Source: JBCCTX01 sp965263105
GTDB taxonomy: Bacteria > Bacteroidota > Bacteroidia > J057
Assembly (NCBI GenBank): GCA_965263105.1
Contig: CBDHGL010000003.1
Coordinates: 3,472,001 to 3,536,000 of the forward strand
Direction of reading: 5' to 3'
DNA length: 64,000 nt
The notes under the pieces are model-generated. The model did not search any database, was not told the origin of the DNA, and was given only the letters and a program-made list of their open reading frames with translations. Below, piece after piece: positions 26,997 through 35,421 of the stretch (positions within the stretch are counted from its first letter, which is position 1; every line of letters begins with the position of its first letter). The position numbers and the translations under genes were made by a program.

Positions 26997-28112
26997 ATGG
27001 CGATAGATCAAGAACTCAATCCAAGAAAACGGGTCCTAATGGGGCCAGGACCAAGTGATGCCCATCCTAGGGTCCTTAAGGCGATGTCTACTCCTTTAAT
27101 AGGTCATCTCGATCCTCAGTTTATAGAGATTATGGATGATATTAAGGAAATGGTCCAGCATACTTTTCAAACAAAAAATGAATTAACCTTTGTCGTTTCT
27201 GCTCCTGGCAGTGCAGGAATGGAAACCTGTCTGGTGAACCTGCTGGAACCAGGGGATGAGGCCGTTATTTGTATTCATGGCGTCTTTGGGGGAAGGATGG
27301 CTGATATTGCGGAGCGATGTGGAGCCACAGTCCACAAGGTCGAAGTGTCTTGGGGAGAGCCTATCAACCCCGCTGATGTACAGACAGCTATTCAGCAATG
27401 CCATAAGCCTAAACTGGTAGCTATTGTTCATGCCGAGACTTCTACAGGGGTTCTGCAACCGCTGGAAGAAATTAGCCAAATGGTTCACGCAGCAGGAGCC
27501 TTACTAGTTGTAGATGCCGTAACTTCCTATTGTGGTGCTCCCCTCAAGGTAGATGAATGGGGGATAGATGCCATTTATTCTGGTAGCCAAAAGTGTTTAA
27601 GTGCACCTCCGGGGATGTCGCCCGTTTCTTTTAGTCCCCGTGCAGTGGAAGCCCTTGACAAAAGAAAAACGAAGGTTCAGAGTTGGTTTTTAGACCTGAC
27701 CATGGTAAAAAACTATTGGGAAGGATCGAAAAGGGCCTATCACCATACCGGGCCCGTGTCTCATATGTTTGCCTTGAGAGAAGCCTACCGTATCGTCATA
27801 GAAGAAGGCTTGGAAGCACGCTATGAACGCCACAAGCAAGCTCATCAATTGTTGAAAGCAGGATTGGAAGAGTTGGGCTTTGAATTCATTGTGGACAAAG
27901 CTTACCGCTTACCCATGCTCAATGCGGTGAAACTCCCAAATGGGGTAGAGGATGGGCTCGTGCGTAAGCGTCTGTTGGATGAATACGATATAGAAGTGGG
28001 AGGAGGATTGGGGAAGTTTGCTGGAAAAATCTGGCGAGTTGGTCTGATGGGCGAAAGCGCAACACCCAATCACGTAAATATGCTATTGGCGGCATTGAGG
28101 CAGATTTTGTAA
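26997..28112 (+). CDS. Class V aminotransferase, alanine/serine-glyoxylate type
   Basis: A 371-residue PLP enzyme that most likely converts glyoxylate to glycine using alanine or serine as the amino donor. The opening MGPGPSDAHPRVLKAM and the PLP lysine Lys199 in SGSQKCLSAPPG are diagnostic of this subfamily, as is the HAETSTGVL segment. It ends one base before the next gene, a glycolate/lactate dehydrogenase-type fusion, which would supply glyoxylate if it acts on glycolate (inference). A near-match promoter box, TAACTTTA, lies upstream. Confidence 0.9.
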   Translation: MAIDQELNPRKRVLMGPGPSDAHPRVLKAMSTPLIGHLDPQFIEIMDDIKEMVQHTFQTKNELTFVVSAPGSAGMETCLVNLLEPGDEAVICIHGVFGGRMADIAERCGATVHKVEVSWGEPINPADVQTAIQQCHKPKLVAIVHAETSTGVLQPLEEISQMVHAAGALLVVDAVTSYCGAPLKVDEWGIDAIYSGSQKCLSAPPGMSPVSFSPRAVEALDKRKTKVQSWFLDLTMVKNYWEGSKRAYHHTGPVSHMFALREAYRIVIEEGLEARYERHKQAHQLLKAGLEELGFEFIVDKAYRLPMLNAVKLPNGVEDGLVRKRLLDEYDIEVGGGLGKFAGKIWRVGLMGESATPNHVNMLLAALRQIL

Positions 28113-28113
28113 T

Positions 28114-31041
28114 ATGCGGAATATGGATGAAAAATCTGATTTTATTCAGGCGTTGAAAAATCGGCTCGATGGAGATGTGCTAGACGATTCCTTCAGCCTG
28201 GGGATGTATTCCACAGATGCCAGTGTATACCGAATTAACCCTGTCGTGGCGGTTCTCCCTAAAAATAGAAAGGATGTTAAGGTAGCTCTTAAAATAGCGC
28301 AAAAACACAAAGTTTCAGTTCTCCCCCGGGGGGGAGGGACCAGTCTGGCAGGCCAGACAGTAGGAAAGTCAATGATTCTGGACTTCTCAAAGTACTTCCA
28401 CAAGGTCCTGGAGATTAACGAAGAAGAGAAATGGGCTTGGGTTGAACCTGGCATAGCCAGGGACGACCTCAATGCGGTACTAAAAGGCTATGGGCTTCAT
28501 TTTGCCCCAGATCCTGCTACCTCAAGCCGTGCTAACATTGGGGGAATGATAGGCAACAATTCTTCTGGTACCAAAAGCATTTTGTATGGAAAAACAGTAG
28601 ACCATGTCTTAGAATTAGAGGTTCTTCTTGCCGATGGTACACCTCTTCAATTGAAACCCTGTAGCCCAGAAGAATATCAGGAAAAAATGGGCTCAAAAGA
28701 TCGGGAAGGACAGATATACGAGGGATTTTACCAACTTATTTCTGCTCATAAGGAGGAGATTGAGACACGCTTCCCCAAAGTCATGCGTCGTGTTGGGGGC
28801 TATAATCTGGATGAGTTTATACATACAGATACCTGGAACCTCAGCAAGTTACTGTGTGGAAGTGAAGGAACGCTTGCTGTTACTCTCAAGGCAAAAATTA
28901 ACCTGGAACCTCTTCCTAAGCATAAGTCCGTTTGTGTAGTTCATTTTGTGGAGGTATTGGAAGCTATTCGCGCCGTAAACGTTATGCTCCCTTTCCAACC
29001 TTCAGCAATCGAAATCCTGGATGAAACGGTTGTTGGACTCAGTAGGCAAAATTTGGAAACTCGATCTAAGGCTCACTTTATTGAAGGGGATCCTGCGGCT
29101 ATCCTCATCGTGGAGTTTTATGGCGATGATCCAGAGGAGGTCCTTGAACGGCCAAGCCAAATGATCGAGAAACTCCGCGAAATGGGTATGGGCTATGCCT
29201 ATCCCTTATTTGCAGAGGGTCCAGCCTACGAAGATGTGTGGGCAATTCGAAAAAAGGGCTTGGGGCTTATGTTAGGGATAAAAGGAAACAAAAAGCCGCT
29301 GGCTTTTATTGAAGATGCGGGTATACCCACGGAAGTTCTTCCTGAATATATTGACAAGGCCTTGCAGATTTGTGCCCAAAATGAAACAGAGGTGGCCATG
29401 TATGCTCACGCAAGTGTGGGGGTTATCCACCTGAGGCCTATCCTAGATCTGCGTTTGGAAGAAGATATTAAACGTTTTAAGGCGATAGCAGAACAGACTT
29501 TTGAGCTAGTAAAGGAATATGGCGGCTCCTGGAGTGGAGAACATGGAGATGGACTGGTACGTAGCCCTTTTAATAAAAAGTTCTTTGGCCCCACTCTCTA
29601 TCAAGTATTTAAGGATATAAAGACCCTATTTGATCCGGAAAACCGGATGAATCCTGGAAAGATAGTGGAGGCACCAGATATGACCCAAAATCTCCGTTAT
29701 GGGATATCTTATGAAGATAAAATCCCTGAAACGCACTATCATTATCGAAAAGATGAAGGGTTTGCTGAGTCTGTCCATATGTGCACCGGGGTAGGGGAGT
29801 GCCGAAAAATGTTGGGGGGAACGATGTGTCCGAGTTTTAAGGTTACCCGTGATGAGGAACAGTCTACTCGAGGTAGGGCCAATGCTTTGAGACTCGCGAT
29901 GTCAGGTGAACTGGGAGAAGATGCTTTGAGCAGTTACCGGCTTCAGAAAGCCATGGACTTGTGTTTGTCCTGCAAAGCTTGCAAATCTGAGTGCCCCTCT
30001 AACGTAGATATGGCCAAGTTAAAAGGGGAAGTGCGCCAGATGTTTTATGATAAATATGGGGTTTCACAGAGGGACCGAGCGATTCGAGATACAGCCATGT
30101 CAGCTAAGCGCTTTTCTGGTCGTATGGCAGGAATAATAAACCGTATCCAAAGAACAGGGCTCTTCCGAAATGTATTGGAGAAACGCTTGGGCTTTGATAA
30201 ACGGCGAGTTCTTCCAGACTATTCACCAGAGACTTTCATGACCTGGTACCGAAAAAATAAGTCAGCTTCCTCCCAGTCGGAAGGAAAAGTGGTAGTGCTT
30301 TTCGTAGATACCTATCTCAATTACTATGAGCCGGTAGTCGGTAGGGCTGCATTATCCTTATTGGAAAGCTGTGGGTATACGGTTTATCTGGCTGATGTCG
30401 GTTGCTGTCAACGTCCAGCTATCTCTCATGGCTTCCTTAGAGATGCGAAACAACGGGCTGTTGCGATGCTTCAAAGGTTAGATAAATTCCTGCAAAAAGG
30501 CTGGCCAATAGTGGTATGTGAGCCCTCTTGCGCCTCCGCCTTAGTAGATGATCTGGCTGATCTTATAAAGGACGAAGAGCTTTCCATACGGCTCAAAGAG
30601 CAGGTATTTATGATTGACCAATTTTTGAGCAAGGAAATGGAAGCTGGGAGAATCGATCCCGCTGACTTTCACTCTCCTATAAAACAGGTAACTCTCCATG
30701 GGCATTGCCACCAGAAAGCTTTGTTTGGTACAAAAGGAATGAAAAGTATTTTGAATCAGGTAAAAGGGCTCGAAGTCCAAGAGGTTGACAGTGGTTGCTG
30801 TGGAATGGCAGGTTCCTTTGGATATGAAAAGGAGCACTATGAGCTTTCCCATAAAATGGGAGAGCGGGTTTTATTTCCAGCTATAAGGAAGACAAAAAAT
30901 GATACAGCCATTGTAGCATGTGGCTTCAGTTGTCGGCACCAGATTGGGCATTTTACAGGGCGAACGGCTATCCATTGGGTAGAGTTGTTTCGGAAGACGA
31001 ATAAGTCTAGCCCTCAGTCAACACTTTTTTTGAAAAAGTAA
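28114..31041 (+). CDS. GlcD-GlcF-type FAD and Fe-S oxidoreductase fusion
   Basis: A 975-residue fusion. Residues about 20-250 form an FAD-binding domain of the vanillyl-alcohol-oxidase type (VLPRGGGTSLAGQTVG, NIGGMIGNNSSGTKS), about 270-530 the FAD-oxidase C-terminal domain (GSWSGEHGDGL), about 560-640 a region with two 4Fe-4S cysteine sets (CLSCKACKSECPSN), and about 730-950 two CCG-type segments (VGCCQRP, DSGCCGMAGSFGYE). Such fusions oxidise D-lactate, glycolate or D-2-hydroxyglutarate and pass electrons to the quinone pool. The aminotransferase partner favours glycolate. A second ATG at 28123 is an alternative start. Confidence 0.9.
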   Translation: MRNMDEKSDFIQALKNRLDGDVLDDSFSLGMYSTDASVYRINPVVAVLPKNRKDVKVALKIAQKHKVSVLPRGGGTSLAGQTVGKSMILDFSKYFHKVLEINEEEKWAWVEPGIARDDLNAVLKGYGLHFAPDPATSSRANIGGMIGNNSSGTKSILYGKTVDHVLELEVLLADGTPLQLKPCSPEEYQEKMGSKDREGQIYEGFYQLISAHKEEIETRFPKVMRRVGGYNLDEFIHTDTWNLSKLLCGSEGTLAVTLKAKINLEPLPKHKSVCVVHFVEVLEAIRAVNVMLPFQPSAIEILDETVVGLSRQNLETRSKAHFIEGDPAAILIVEFYGDDPEEVLERPSQMIEKLREMGMGYAYPLFAEGPAYEDVWAIRKKGLGLMLGIKGNKKPLAFIEDAGIPTEVLPEYIDKALQICAQNETEVAMYAHASVGVIHLRPILDLRLEEDIKRFKAIAEQTFELVKEYGGSWSGEHGDGLVRSPFNKKFFGPTLYQVFKDIKTLFDPENRMNPGKIVEAPDMTQNLRYGISYEDKIPETHYHYRKDEGFAESVHMCTGVGECRKMLGGTMCPSFKVTRDEEQSTRGRANALRLAMSGELGEDALSSYRLQKAMDLCLSCKACKSECPSNVDMAKLKGEVRQMFYDKYGVSQRDRAIRDTAMSAKRFSGRMAGIINRIQRTGLFRNVLEKRLGFDKRRVLPDYSPETFMTWYRKNKSASSQSEGKVVVLFVDTYLNYYEPVVGRAALSLLESCGYTVYLADVGCCQRPAISHGFLRDAKQRAVAMLQRLDKFLQKGWPIVVCEPSCASALVDDLADLIKDEELSIRLKEQVFMIDQFLSKEMEAGRIDPADFHSPIKQVTLHGHCHQKALFGTKGMKSILNQVKGLEVQEVDSGCCGMAGSFGYEKEHYELSHKMGERVLFPAIRKTKNDTAIVACGFSCRHQIGHFTGRTAIHWVELFRKTNKSSPQSTLFLKK

Positions 31042-31076
31042 TTTTTTGTGTCCATTTTAGCGAAAACGCCAAATTT

Positions 31077-31469
31077 ATGTCACACTCTTTTTTAATTTTT
31101 AGTGAAGATCATTCCGCTAAAGAAATGGAGGCCTTGATGAAGGCTGAGAAAAGTGCACAAGCAGAATGGGAACTTGCTGTAGAGGAGGAGCCAGAGGGAA
31201 CGCGTTCACTGGATCCCACTGTATTGGTCGCCTTGGTTGGGGGAGGAGCTACTGTCCTTTCGGCGGTTGTTACCGGGGTAGTCAATTCTATTTTAACTAT
31301 TTACAAAAACAAAGCTGAGAGAAGTAAACGCCAAATCGTTTTGAAGGGCAAAAATGGTCGAGAGTTGAGCATTCCTGCAGATACTACTGCGGAAAAAATA
31401 CAAGAATATATGAAGTTGCTCAAAGAGTTAGAAATTGATGAGTTGGAATATGTGAGTGTAGAAGAGTAG
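31077..31469 (+). CDS. EACC1-like membrane protein (effector-associated constant component)
   Basis: A 130-residue protein with a single membrane helix near residues 48-72 (LVALVGGGATVLSAVVTGVVN), a short basic stretch, and a C-terminal strand-turn-strand region (RQIVLKGKNGRELSIPA) with an acidic helix and tail. This layout matches EACC1, a small constant partner of CHAT, caspase, trypsin-type or TIR effectors in bacterial conflict systems. A CHAT gene follows after 143 bases. The identification is from layout and motif only. It may anchor or regulate the CHAT protease at the membrane. Confidence 0.6.
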   Translation: MSHSFLIFSEDHSAKEMEALMKAEKSAQAEWELAVEEEPEGTRSLDPTVLVALVGGGATVLSAVVTGVVNSILTIYKNKAERSKRQIVLKGKNGRELSIPADTTAEKIQEYMKLLKELEIDELEYVSVEE

Positions 31470-31602
31470 TAAATAGTTGATGGACCACAGACCACAGTTT
31501 TTTTTGAGAGGCGCTATAATTTATTAATTTTTGTCCCCCCTAATTCTCCTCGTCTCAGAGCATTCATCCGTGGACTATTTACTGTCGATCATGGACTAAA
31601 TA
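31470..31602. repeat. Heptad-repeat element, copy A
   Basis: A left arm of four heptads (31470-31497, for example ACCACAG ACCACAG) and a right arm of five heptads in reverse orientation (31568-31602, for example CCGTGGA CTATTTA) flank a 70-base centre. The left arm starts on the base after the EACC1-like stop codon. The whole element fills the gap before the CHAT gene. Consensus of one heptad is WYNRYRG. Confidence 0.6.
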
Positions 31603-31612
31603 AACCAAATCT

Positions 31613-32506
31613 ATGTCAACCAAACGAATTCTCTTTCTTGCTTCCAATCCAAGTGATACGGGTCGATTGCGTTTTGATAAAGAACACAAGGAGATCTCTG
31701 AAGCCATACGGAGGTCAAAATACCGGGACCTTTGCGAGTTGGATGAGGCCTTCGCCGTAAGTGCACGAGACATTTCCCGAAAGATCCTAGATGTTCAACC
31801 TCATATTTTGCATTTTACTGGGCATGGAAATCGAAAGGGACAGCTTATAGCAGAAGAAGGAGATGAACGCCAACTACTTGGCCCCAATGCCTTGGGGAGT
31901 CTACTGAGTAATTTCCAGGATTCGATTCGCCTCGTCTTTCTGAACGCTTGTTATTCAGAACGCAGTGCAGATGCGATTCTCCAACACATACCCTTTGTAA
32001 TAGGGATGAAGGATGCTGTTCAGGATAGGACCGCAATTGAATTTGCTATAGGGCTTTATGATGCCTTTGGCGCCAAGGGTTTTGAATTGAGTCATGATGA
32101 TATAGATTGGGCAGTGAAGTATGCTAAAAGTACGGTCTTCCTTGAGGGAGCATCTGGGGTAGATTTGCCTATTTTTCGATTTAATGAATCCTTAGTAAAT
32201 ACCTTGGGAGATGCCCCATCTACTTCTCAATCGACTGCGAGGATGGATCCACCAAATCCCCTAGATAAGATCGAAAGGTTGGTTGTTACAGATGGTCTAA
32301 AAGCAGCTGGAGAGGAATTATTTGCTTTGATGCAGAAGCAATCTTTTGGGCGCAAAGACAATGATATTATCCAGTTAGTGGGCCGAATCAATGGGTATTA
32401 CCGCGATTTATTAGGGAATGTATTACGTTCAGAGGAAAAACAGGTTCGCGAAGCTCAATTGATGTCCTCCTTTACCGGTTTGATGGATGAGTTGCGTAAA
32501 AATTAG
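31613..32506 (+). CDS. CHAT-domain protease with C-terminal EAD11-like domain
   Basis: A 297-residue protein. Residues 1-190 form a CHAT (caspase HetF-associated with TPRs) domain, a caspase-like cysteine protease, with the dyad His71 in HFTGHGN and Cys113 in FLNACYSERSADAI. Residues about 215-297 are helical and resemble effector-associated domain 11 (EAD11), with IIQLVGRINGYYRDLLGNV and an acidic end. EADs join effectors to sensor proteins that carry the same domain; a GAF sensor with an EAD11-like tail is encoded at 54594-56927. It pairs with the EACC1-like gene upstream. Its stop overlaps the convergent phosphopantetheinyl transferase stop by four bases. Likely target: host proteins during stress or phage attack (inference). 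Confidence 0.85.
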   Translation: MSTKRILFLASNPSDTGRLRFDKEHKEISEAIRRSKYRDLCELDEAFAVSARDISRKILDVQPHILHFTGHGNRKGQLIAEEGDERQLLGPNALGSLLSNFQDSIRLVFLNACYSERSADAILQHIPFVIGMKDAVQDRTAIEFAIGLYDAFGAKGFELSHDDIDWAVKYAKSTVFLEGASGVDLPIFRFNESLVNTLGDAPSTSQSTARMDPPNPLDKIERLVVTDGLKAAGEELFALMQKQSFGRKDNDIIQLVGRINGYYRDLLGNVLRSEEKQVREAQLMSSFTGLMDELRKN

Positions 32507-33183
32507 GGAATCTTATAGGCTTTTAATTTACTGAATACAAAGGCACCCCAAGGGCCATCATGGCTGATGGAGGTACGCATGGAAAGTCTCTTTCCGTTTT
32601 GAAAAATCATCGGGACTCCATTTGGAGCAAAGGATAGGTGTAACCCTTGGCTTGGAAGGTCAAGGAAATTGGCAATTTCTTCCAGAAGTAGAGACTTGAT
32701 AGCCTGCGATAAGTGTTCTTTGGGAATCTCTCCCAGAAATACCACCTTCATTTGTTGCTTATTCAAGTAAGTACTTTTTGAACTCCTACAAATGGCATGA
32801 ACATAGTCTCTATTTACCTCTATCTGCCCCCACTGCCTTCCCTTAGGAGTTTGGATTTGAAAGTGGAGATTGGGCAAATGCTTTTGTATCACAAAATCCT
32901 TAGGGGCAAAATAGCGCTTTCCAGATTGCTGGATATAAATTTTGTAGGCGGCTTCTTTCAATGCCCAAAATATGGCCAACATTTTCACTGGATCACTTGC
33001 ATTCCTTATATATTTCTTTTCTCCTCGATTGAAAATTTTCGTCAAATAGCGGGGATCTAATCCTTTGGCACGTGGGCTTAAACTAGAGCGACATACAATG
33101 TCGTTTCCCAAGAATAGCTTAGAGGGAGAGAGGGGGGAGGGGAGAGTGTTAGGGAATTGATAATGCCCGACATCAAAATTCAA
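32503..33183 (-). CDS. 4'-phosphopantetheinyl transferase (Sfp-type, divergent)
   Basis: Attaches the phosphopantetheine arm of CoA to a carrier protein. The 226-residue protein has the metal-binding segment LGNDIVCR near residue 30 and the signature FWALKEAAYK near residues 72-81, both needed for ACPS-type transferases. The C-terminal 90 residues are an Sfp-like partner half (NGVPMIFQNGKRL, TSISHDGPWGAFVFS). It is the last gene of the biosynthetic cluster, 7 bases after the cluster ACP, which it most likely activates. Confidence 0.85.
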   Translation of the reverse strand: MNFDVGHYQFPNTLPSPLSPSKLFLGNDIVCRSSLSPRAKGLDPRYLTKIFNRGEKKYIRNASDPVKMLAIFWALKEAAYKIYIQQSGKRYFAPKDFVIQKHLPNLHFQIQTPKGRQWGQIEVNRDYVHAICRSSKSTYLNKQQMKVVFLGEIPKEHLSQAIKSLLLEEIANFLDLPSQGLHLSFAPNGVPMIFQNGKRLSMRTSISHDGPWGAFVFSKLKAYKIP

Positions 33184-33190
33184 GATTTAT

Positions 33191-33448
33191 TTAGCTTTTA
33201 TTAGCTAAGGAAGCCTGGATCACCTCTACTGCAGCCCCTACCGTCAGCATTTGTTCGGCAGATTCGTCATCAATTTCGATATCAAAGGCTTCTTCAGCAT
33301 CCAAAATAATATCCACCAAATGTGCTGAATTGATGTTTAAATCCTGAAGGAGATCGGTCTCAGGCTTAACCTGATCCAATAAAGTTTTGTCTTCTACATA
33401 CACTTCAATGAGGGTGCGGAGTTTTGTCTGGATTTCTTCTTTTGTCAT
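33191..33448 (-). CDS. Acyl carrier protein of the type III PKS cluster
   Basis: An 85-residue carrier protein unlike the primary AcpP. The attachment Ser is residue 41 in LNINSAHLVDIIL; the usual DSL is replaced by NSA. The Glu/Asp-rich recognition helix is present (LDAEEAFDIEIDDES). It lies between the KAS and phosphopantetheinyl transferase genes. This supports a private acyl chain assembly line separate from housekeeping fatty acid synthesis. Confidence 0.9.
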   Translation of the reverse strand: MTKEEIQTKLRTLIEVYVEDKTLLDQVKPETDLLQDLNINSAHLVDIILDAEEAFDIEIDDESAEQMLTVGAAVEVIQASLANKS

Positions 33449-33517
33449 GGGGGAGGAAATTGGTGGTCAGTAGTCTGCCTTAGTAAAATAGCAAAGTTCG
33501 ATGTCGGTAAGAGGTTT

Positions 33518-34810
33518 TTATAAAGATGAAAGCTTATTATATTTTCCCAGAACTACGCAGGCATTCACATCGCCAAATCCAAAACTGGATTTGATTATGT
33601 AATCTGGAGAAATATTTGGCATTCCCTTCCGAAGAACTCTTGAAGGGTTGATTTGTTTTTCAACTAAAGGATGTAGGTCCTCTGCATTGAGGGTGGGATG
33701 CAAATAGCCGTGATATACTTGTAGGCAGCTTGCTATGGATTCAATAGCCCCTGCAGCACTTAGGCAATGACCTATCATAGATTTGGTGGACTGAATATAC
33801 GGAAACTCCATCCCCCCTCTTTCCAACGCTTCACACCAAGCCTGTACCTCAAGAGAATCTCCTCTCGTTGCTGTCAGGTGGCCATTGATTGCCACTATTT
33901 GAGAAGGGGATACCTGAGCATTGGACAAGGCATCCTTAATACATCTTTTCATACCTTCCATATTGGGGGCTGTCATGGTGCCACGACCACGCTGTCCCCC
34001 GGAATTCATAGCTCCTCCCATAAATTCGGCATAAATGCGCGCGCCTCGTTCCAGGGCTGATTCCAGAGACTCTAATACCAATACGCCCGCCCCTGAACCC
34101 GGTACAAAGCCCGCCGCACTTGCACTTAGTGGCCGAGAAGCACGTTCTGGCTCTTCGTTAAATTTTCTACAGAGGACGCGCATTGAGTCAAAGCCCCCCC
34201 AAACATAGGGACCGTGGCTGTCACAGCCTCCCGCGAGCATTCGCTGTGCCTTACCCATCCGAATGCGATCTGCTGCGAGTATGATTGCCTCTGTTCCTGT
34301 ACAGCAGGCTGAGGCATTAGTACTAACTTGATTTCCTAGCCCCAGAGCTCCCCCAAGGTGTGCACTGGCACTACTGGCCATCGCTTGCTCAATGATCCGA
34401 CTTCCTAGGCGTTTTACCCTACCCGCATCGACTTCCAATACGCCATCTCTTAGGGCTTCTATTCCCGTCATCCCAGATCCCAATATACATCCGCTCTCCC
34501 AATGAGGTTCCTCTTGAGATGCAGGAGTTAACCCGGCATCTGCCCAGGCCATCTGACCTGCAATAGCCCCATAAATTACGCCGCTGCTTTTGAGCGTTCT
34601 AAGGGTCAGTTCAGAAAAGTACTCGTGCTTCGTTTCCTCAGTCAGGGGAGGAATTCCTCCCACCTTACAGCCAAAGTTGAGTTCTGCAAGCTTATCTATA
34701 TAAGCGATACCTGATTGTCCGGTACGCAAAGCCTGGTTAAATTCCAGTACTCCTACTCCATTCGGAGCTACTACTCCTATCCCCGTAATTACGACGCGTA
34801 TCCTATTCAT
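33518..34810 (-). CDS. Beta-ketoacyl-ACP synthase family enzyme of the cluster
   Basis: A 430-residue condensing enzyme of the FabF fold. The nucleophile is Cys169 in NASACCTGTEA. Lys343 and His348 are in QSTKSMIGHCLSAAGA. The usual HGT motif is replaced by NGHLTATRGD, so its His311 sits one position later than His305 of the housekeeping FabF. This variant occurs in secondary-metabolite KAS genes of Bacteroidota (from memory). It probably extends the acyl starter held on the cluster ACP. It sits between the dehydratase (6 bases) and ACP (69 bases) genes. Confidence 0.9.
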   Translation of the reverse strand: MNRIRVVITGIGVVAPNGVGVLEFNQALRTGQSGIAYIDKLAELNFGCKVGGIPPLTEETKHEYFSELTLRTLKSSGVIYGAIAGQMAWADAGLTPASQEEPHWESGCILGSGMTGIEALRDGVLEVDAGRVKRLGSRIIEQAMASSASAHLGGALGLGNQVSTNASACCTGTEAIILAADRIRMGKAQRMLAGGCDSHGPYVWGGFDSMRVLCRKFNEEPERASRPLSASAAGFVPGSGAGVLVLESLESALERGARIYAEFMGGAMNSGGQRGRGTMTAPNMEGMKRCIKDALSNAQVSPSQIVAINGHLTATRGDSLEVQAWCEALERGGMEFPYIQSTKSMIGHCLSAAGAIESIASCLQVYHGYLHPTLNAEDLHPLVEKQINPSRVLRKGMPNISPDYIIKSSFGFGDVNACVVLGKYNKLSSL

Positions 34811-34816
34811 ATTGGT

Positions 34817-35251
34817 TTATAAGATCATCATTCCAGCCAAAGATCCTTTACATATTATTTTCTCATCTTCATTGAACATCTTGACCCGGCACTTGAGCTT
34901 GTTGAGTCGAAAATAAAGCTTTTCGGCCTGTACCCATACCTTCTCTCCGGGATAAACCGGGGAAAGAAAATCCACTTCTGCCGAACTAAAAACAGGTTGG
35001 ACCTTTTCCTTCCTTCCTTCTGCCATAAGCAAGTATATCCCTAGGCCTATCAGCCCAATTTGAGCCATACATTCAATGAGAATAACCCCGGGGGTTATGG
35101 GATTCTTTGGGAAATGCCCTGTATAAAATCCCATGTCTTCTCGAAATAAAAAGCTTCCCTCGATACCCGCTGAACTGACCTGGGTAATTTCATCCACAAA
35201 GCGGAAAGGTTCTTTTTGAGGGATAAATTGTAGAATTTCTTCAGGGGACAT
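34817..35251 (-). CDS. 3-hydroxyacyl-ACP dehydratase (FabZ/FabA-like)
   Basis: A 144-residue hot-dog-fold protein that would remove water from 3-hydroxyacyl-ACP. The catalytic His46 is in FYTGHFPKNPITPG and the acidic partner is Glu60 in GVILIECMAQIG. The length and motifs fit FabZ. It lies 6 bases before the KAS gene on the same strand and is separated from the reductase gene upstream by repeat element B. Confidence 0.9.
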   Translation of the reverse strand: MSPEEILQFIPQKEPFRFVDEITQVSSAGIEGSFLFREDMGFYTGHFPKNPITPGVILIECMAQIGLIGLGIYLLMAEGRKEKVQPVFSSAEVDFLSPVYPGEKVWVQAEKLYFRLNKLKCRVKMFNEDEKIICKGSLAGMMIL

Positions 35252-35268
35252 AAGAAGGCGTATTTTAG

Positions 35269-35420
35269 TTAATAGTCAACGATCTACGGTCTAAGGAAAT
35301 AATAAATTGATAATTGAAAAAATGCTTGATTAGTCGACTGTCTACAGTTTAGCCTTTTTAATGGGCTCTTGAGCCATTTATTCCTTCTCCAGACTATTGA
35401 CCTCGACCATGGACCATTAA
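35269..35420. repeat. Heptad-repeat element, copy B
   Basis: A left arm of four heptads (35269-35296, for example TCAACGA TCTACGG), a short inner piece near 35331-35350, and a right arm in reverse orientation (35394-35420, CTATTGA and CCATGGA) that ends one base before the stop codon of the reductase gene. It occupies most of the 170-base gap between reductase and dehydratase genes. Confidence 0.55.
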
Positions 35421-35421
35421 C

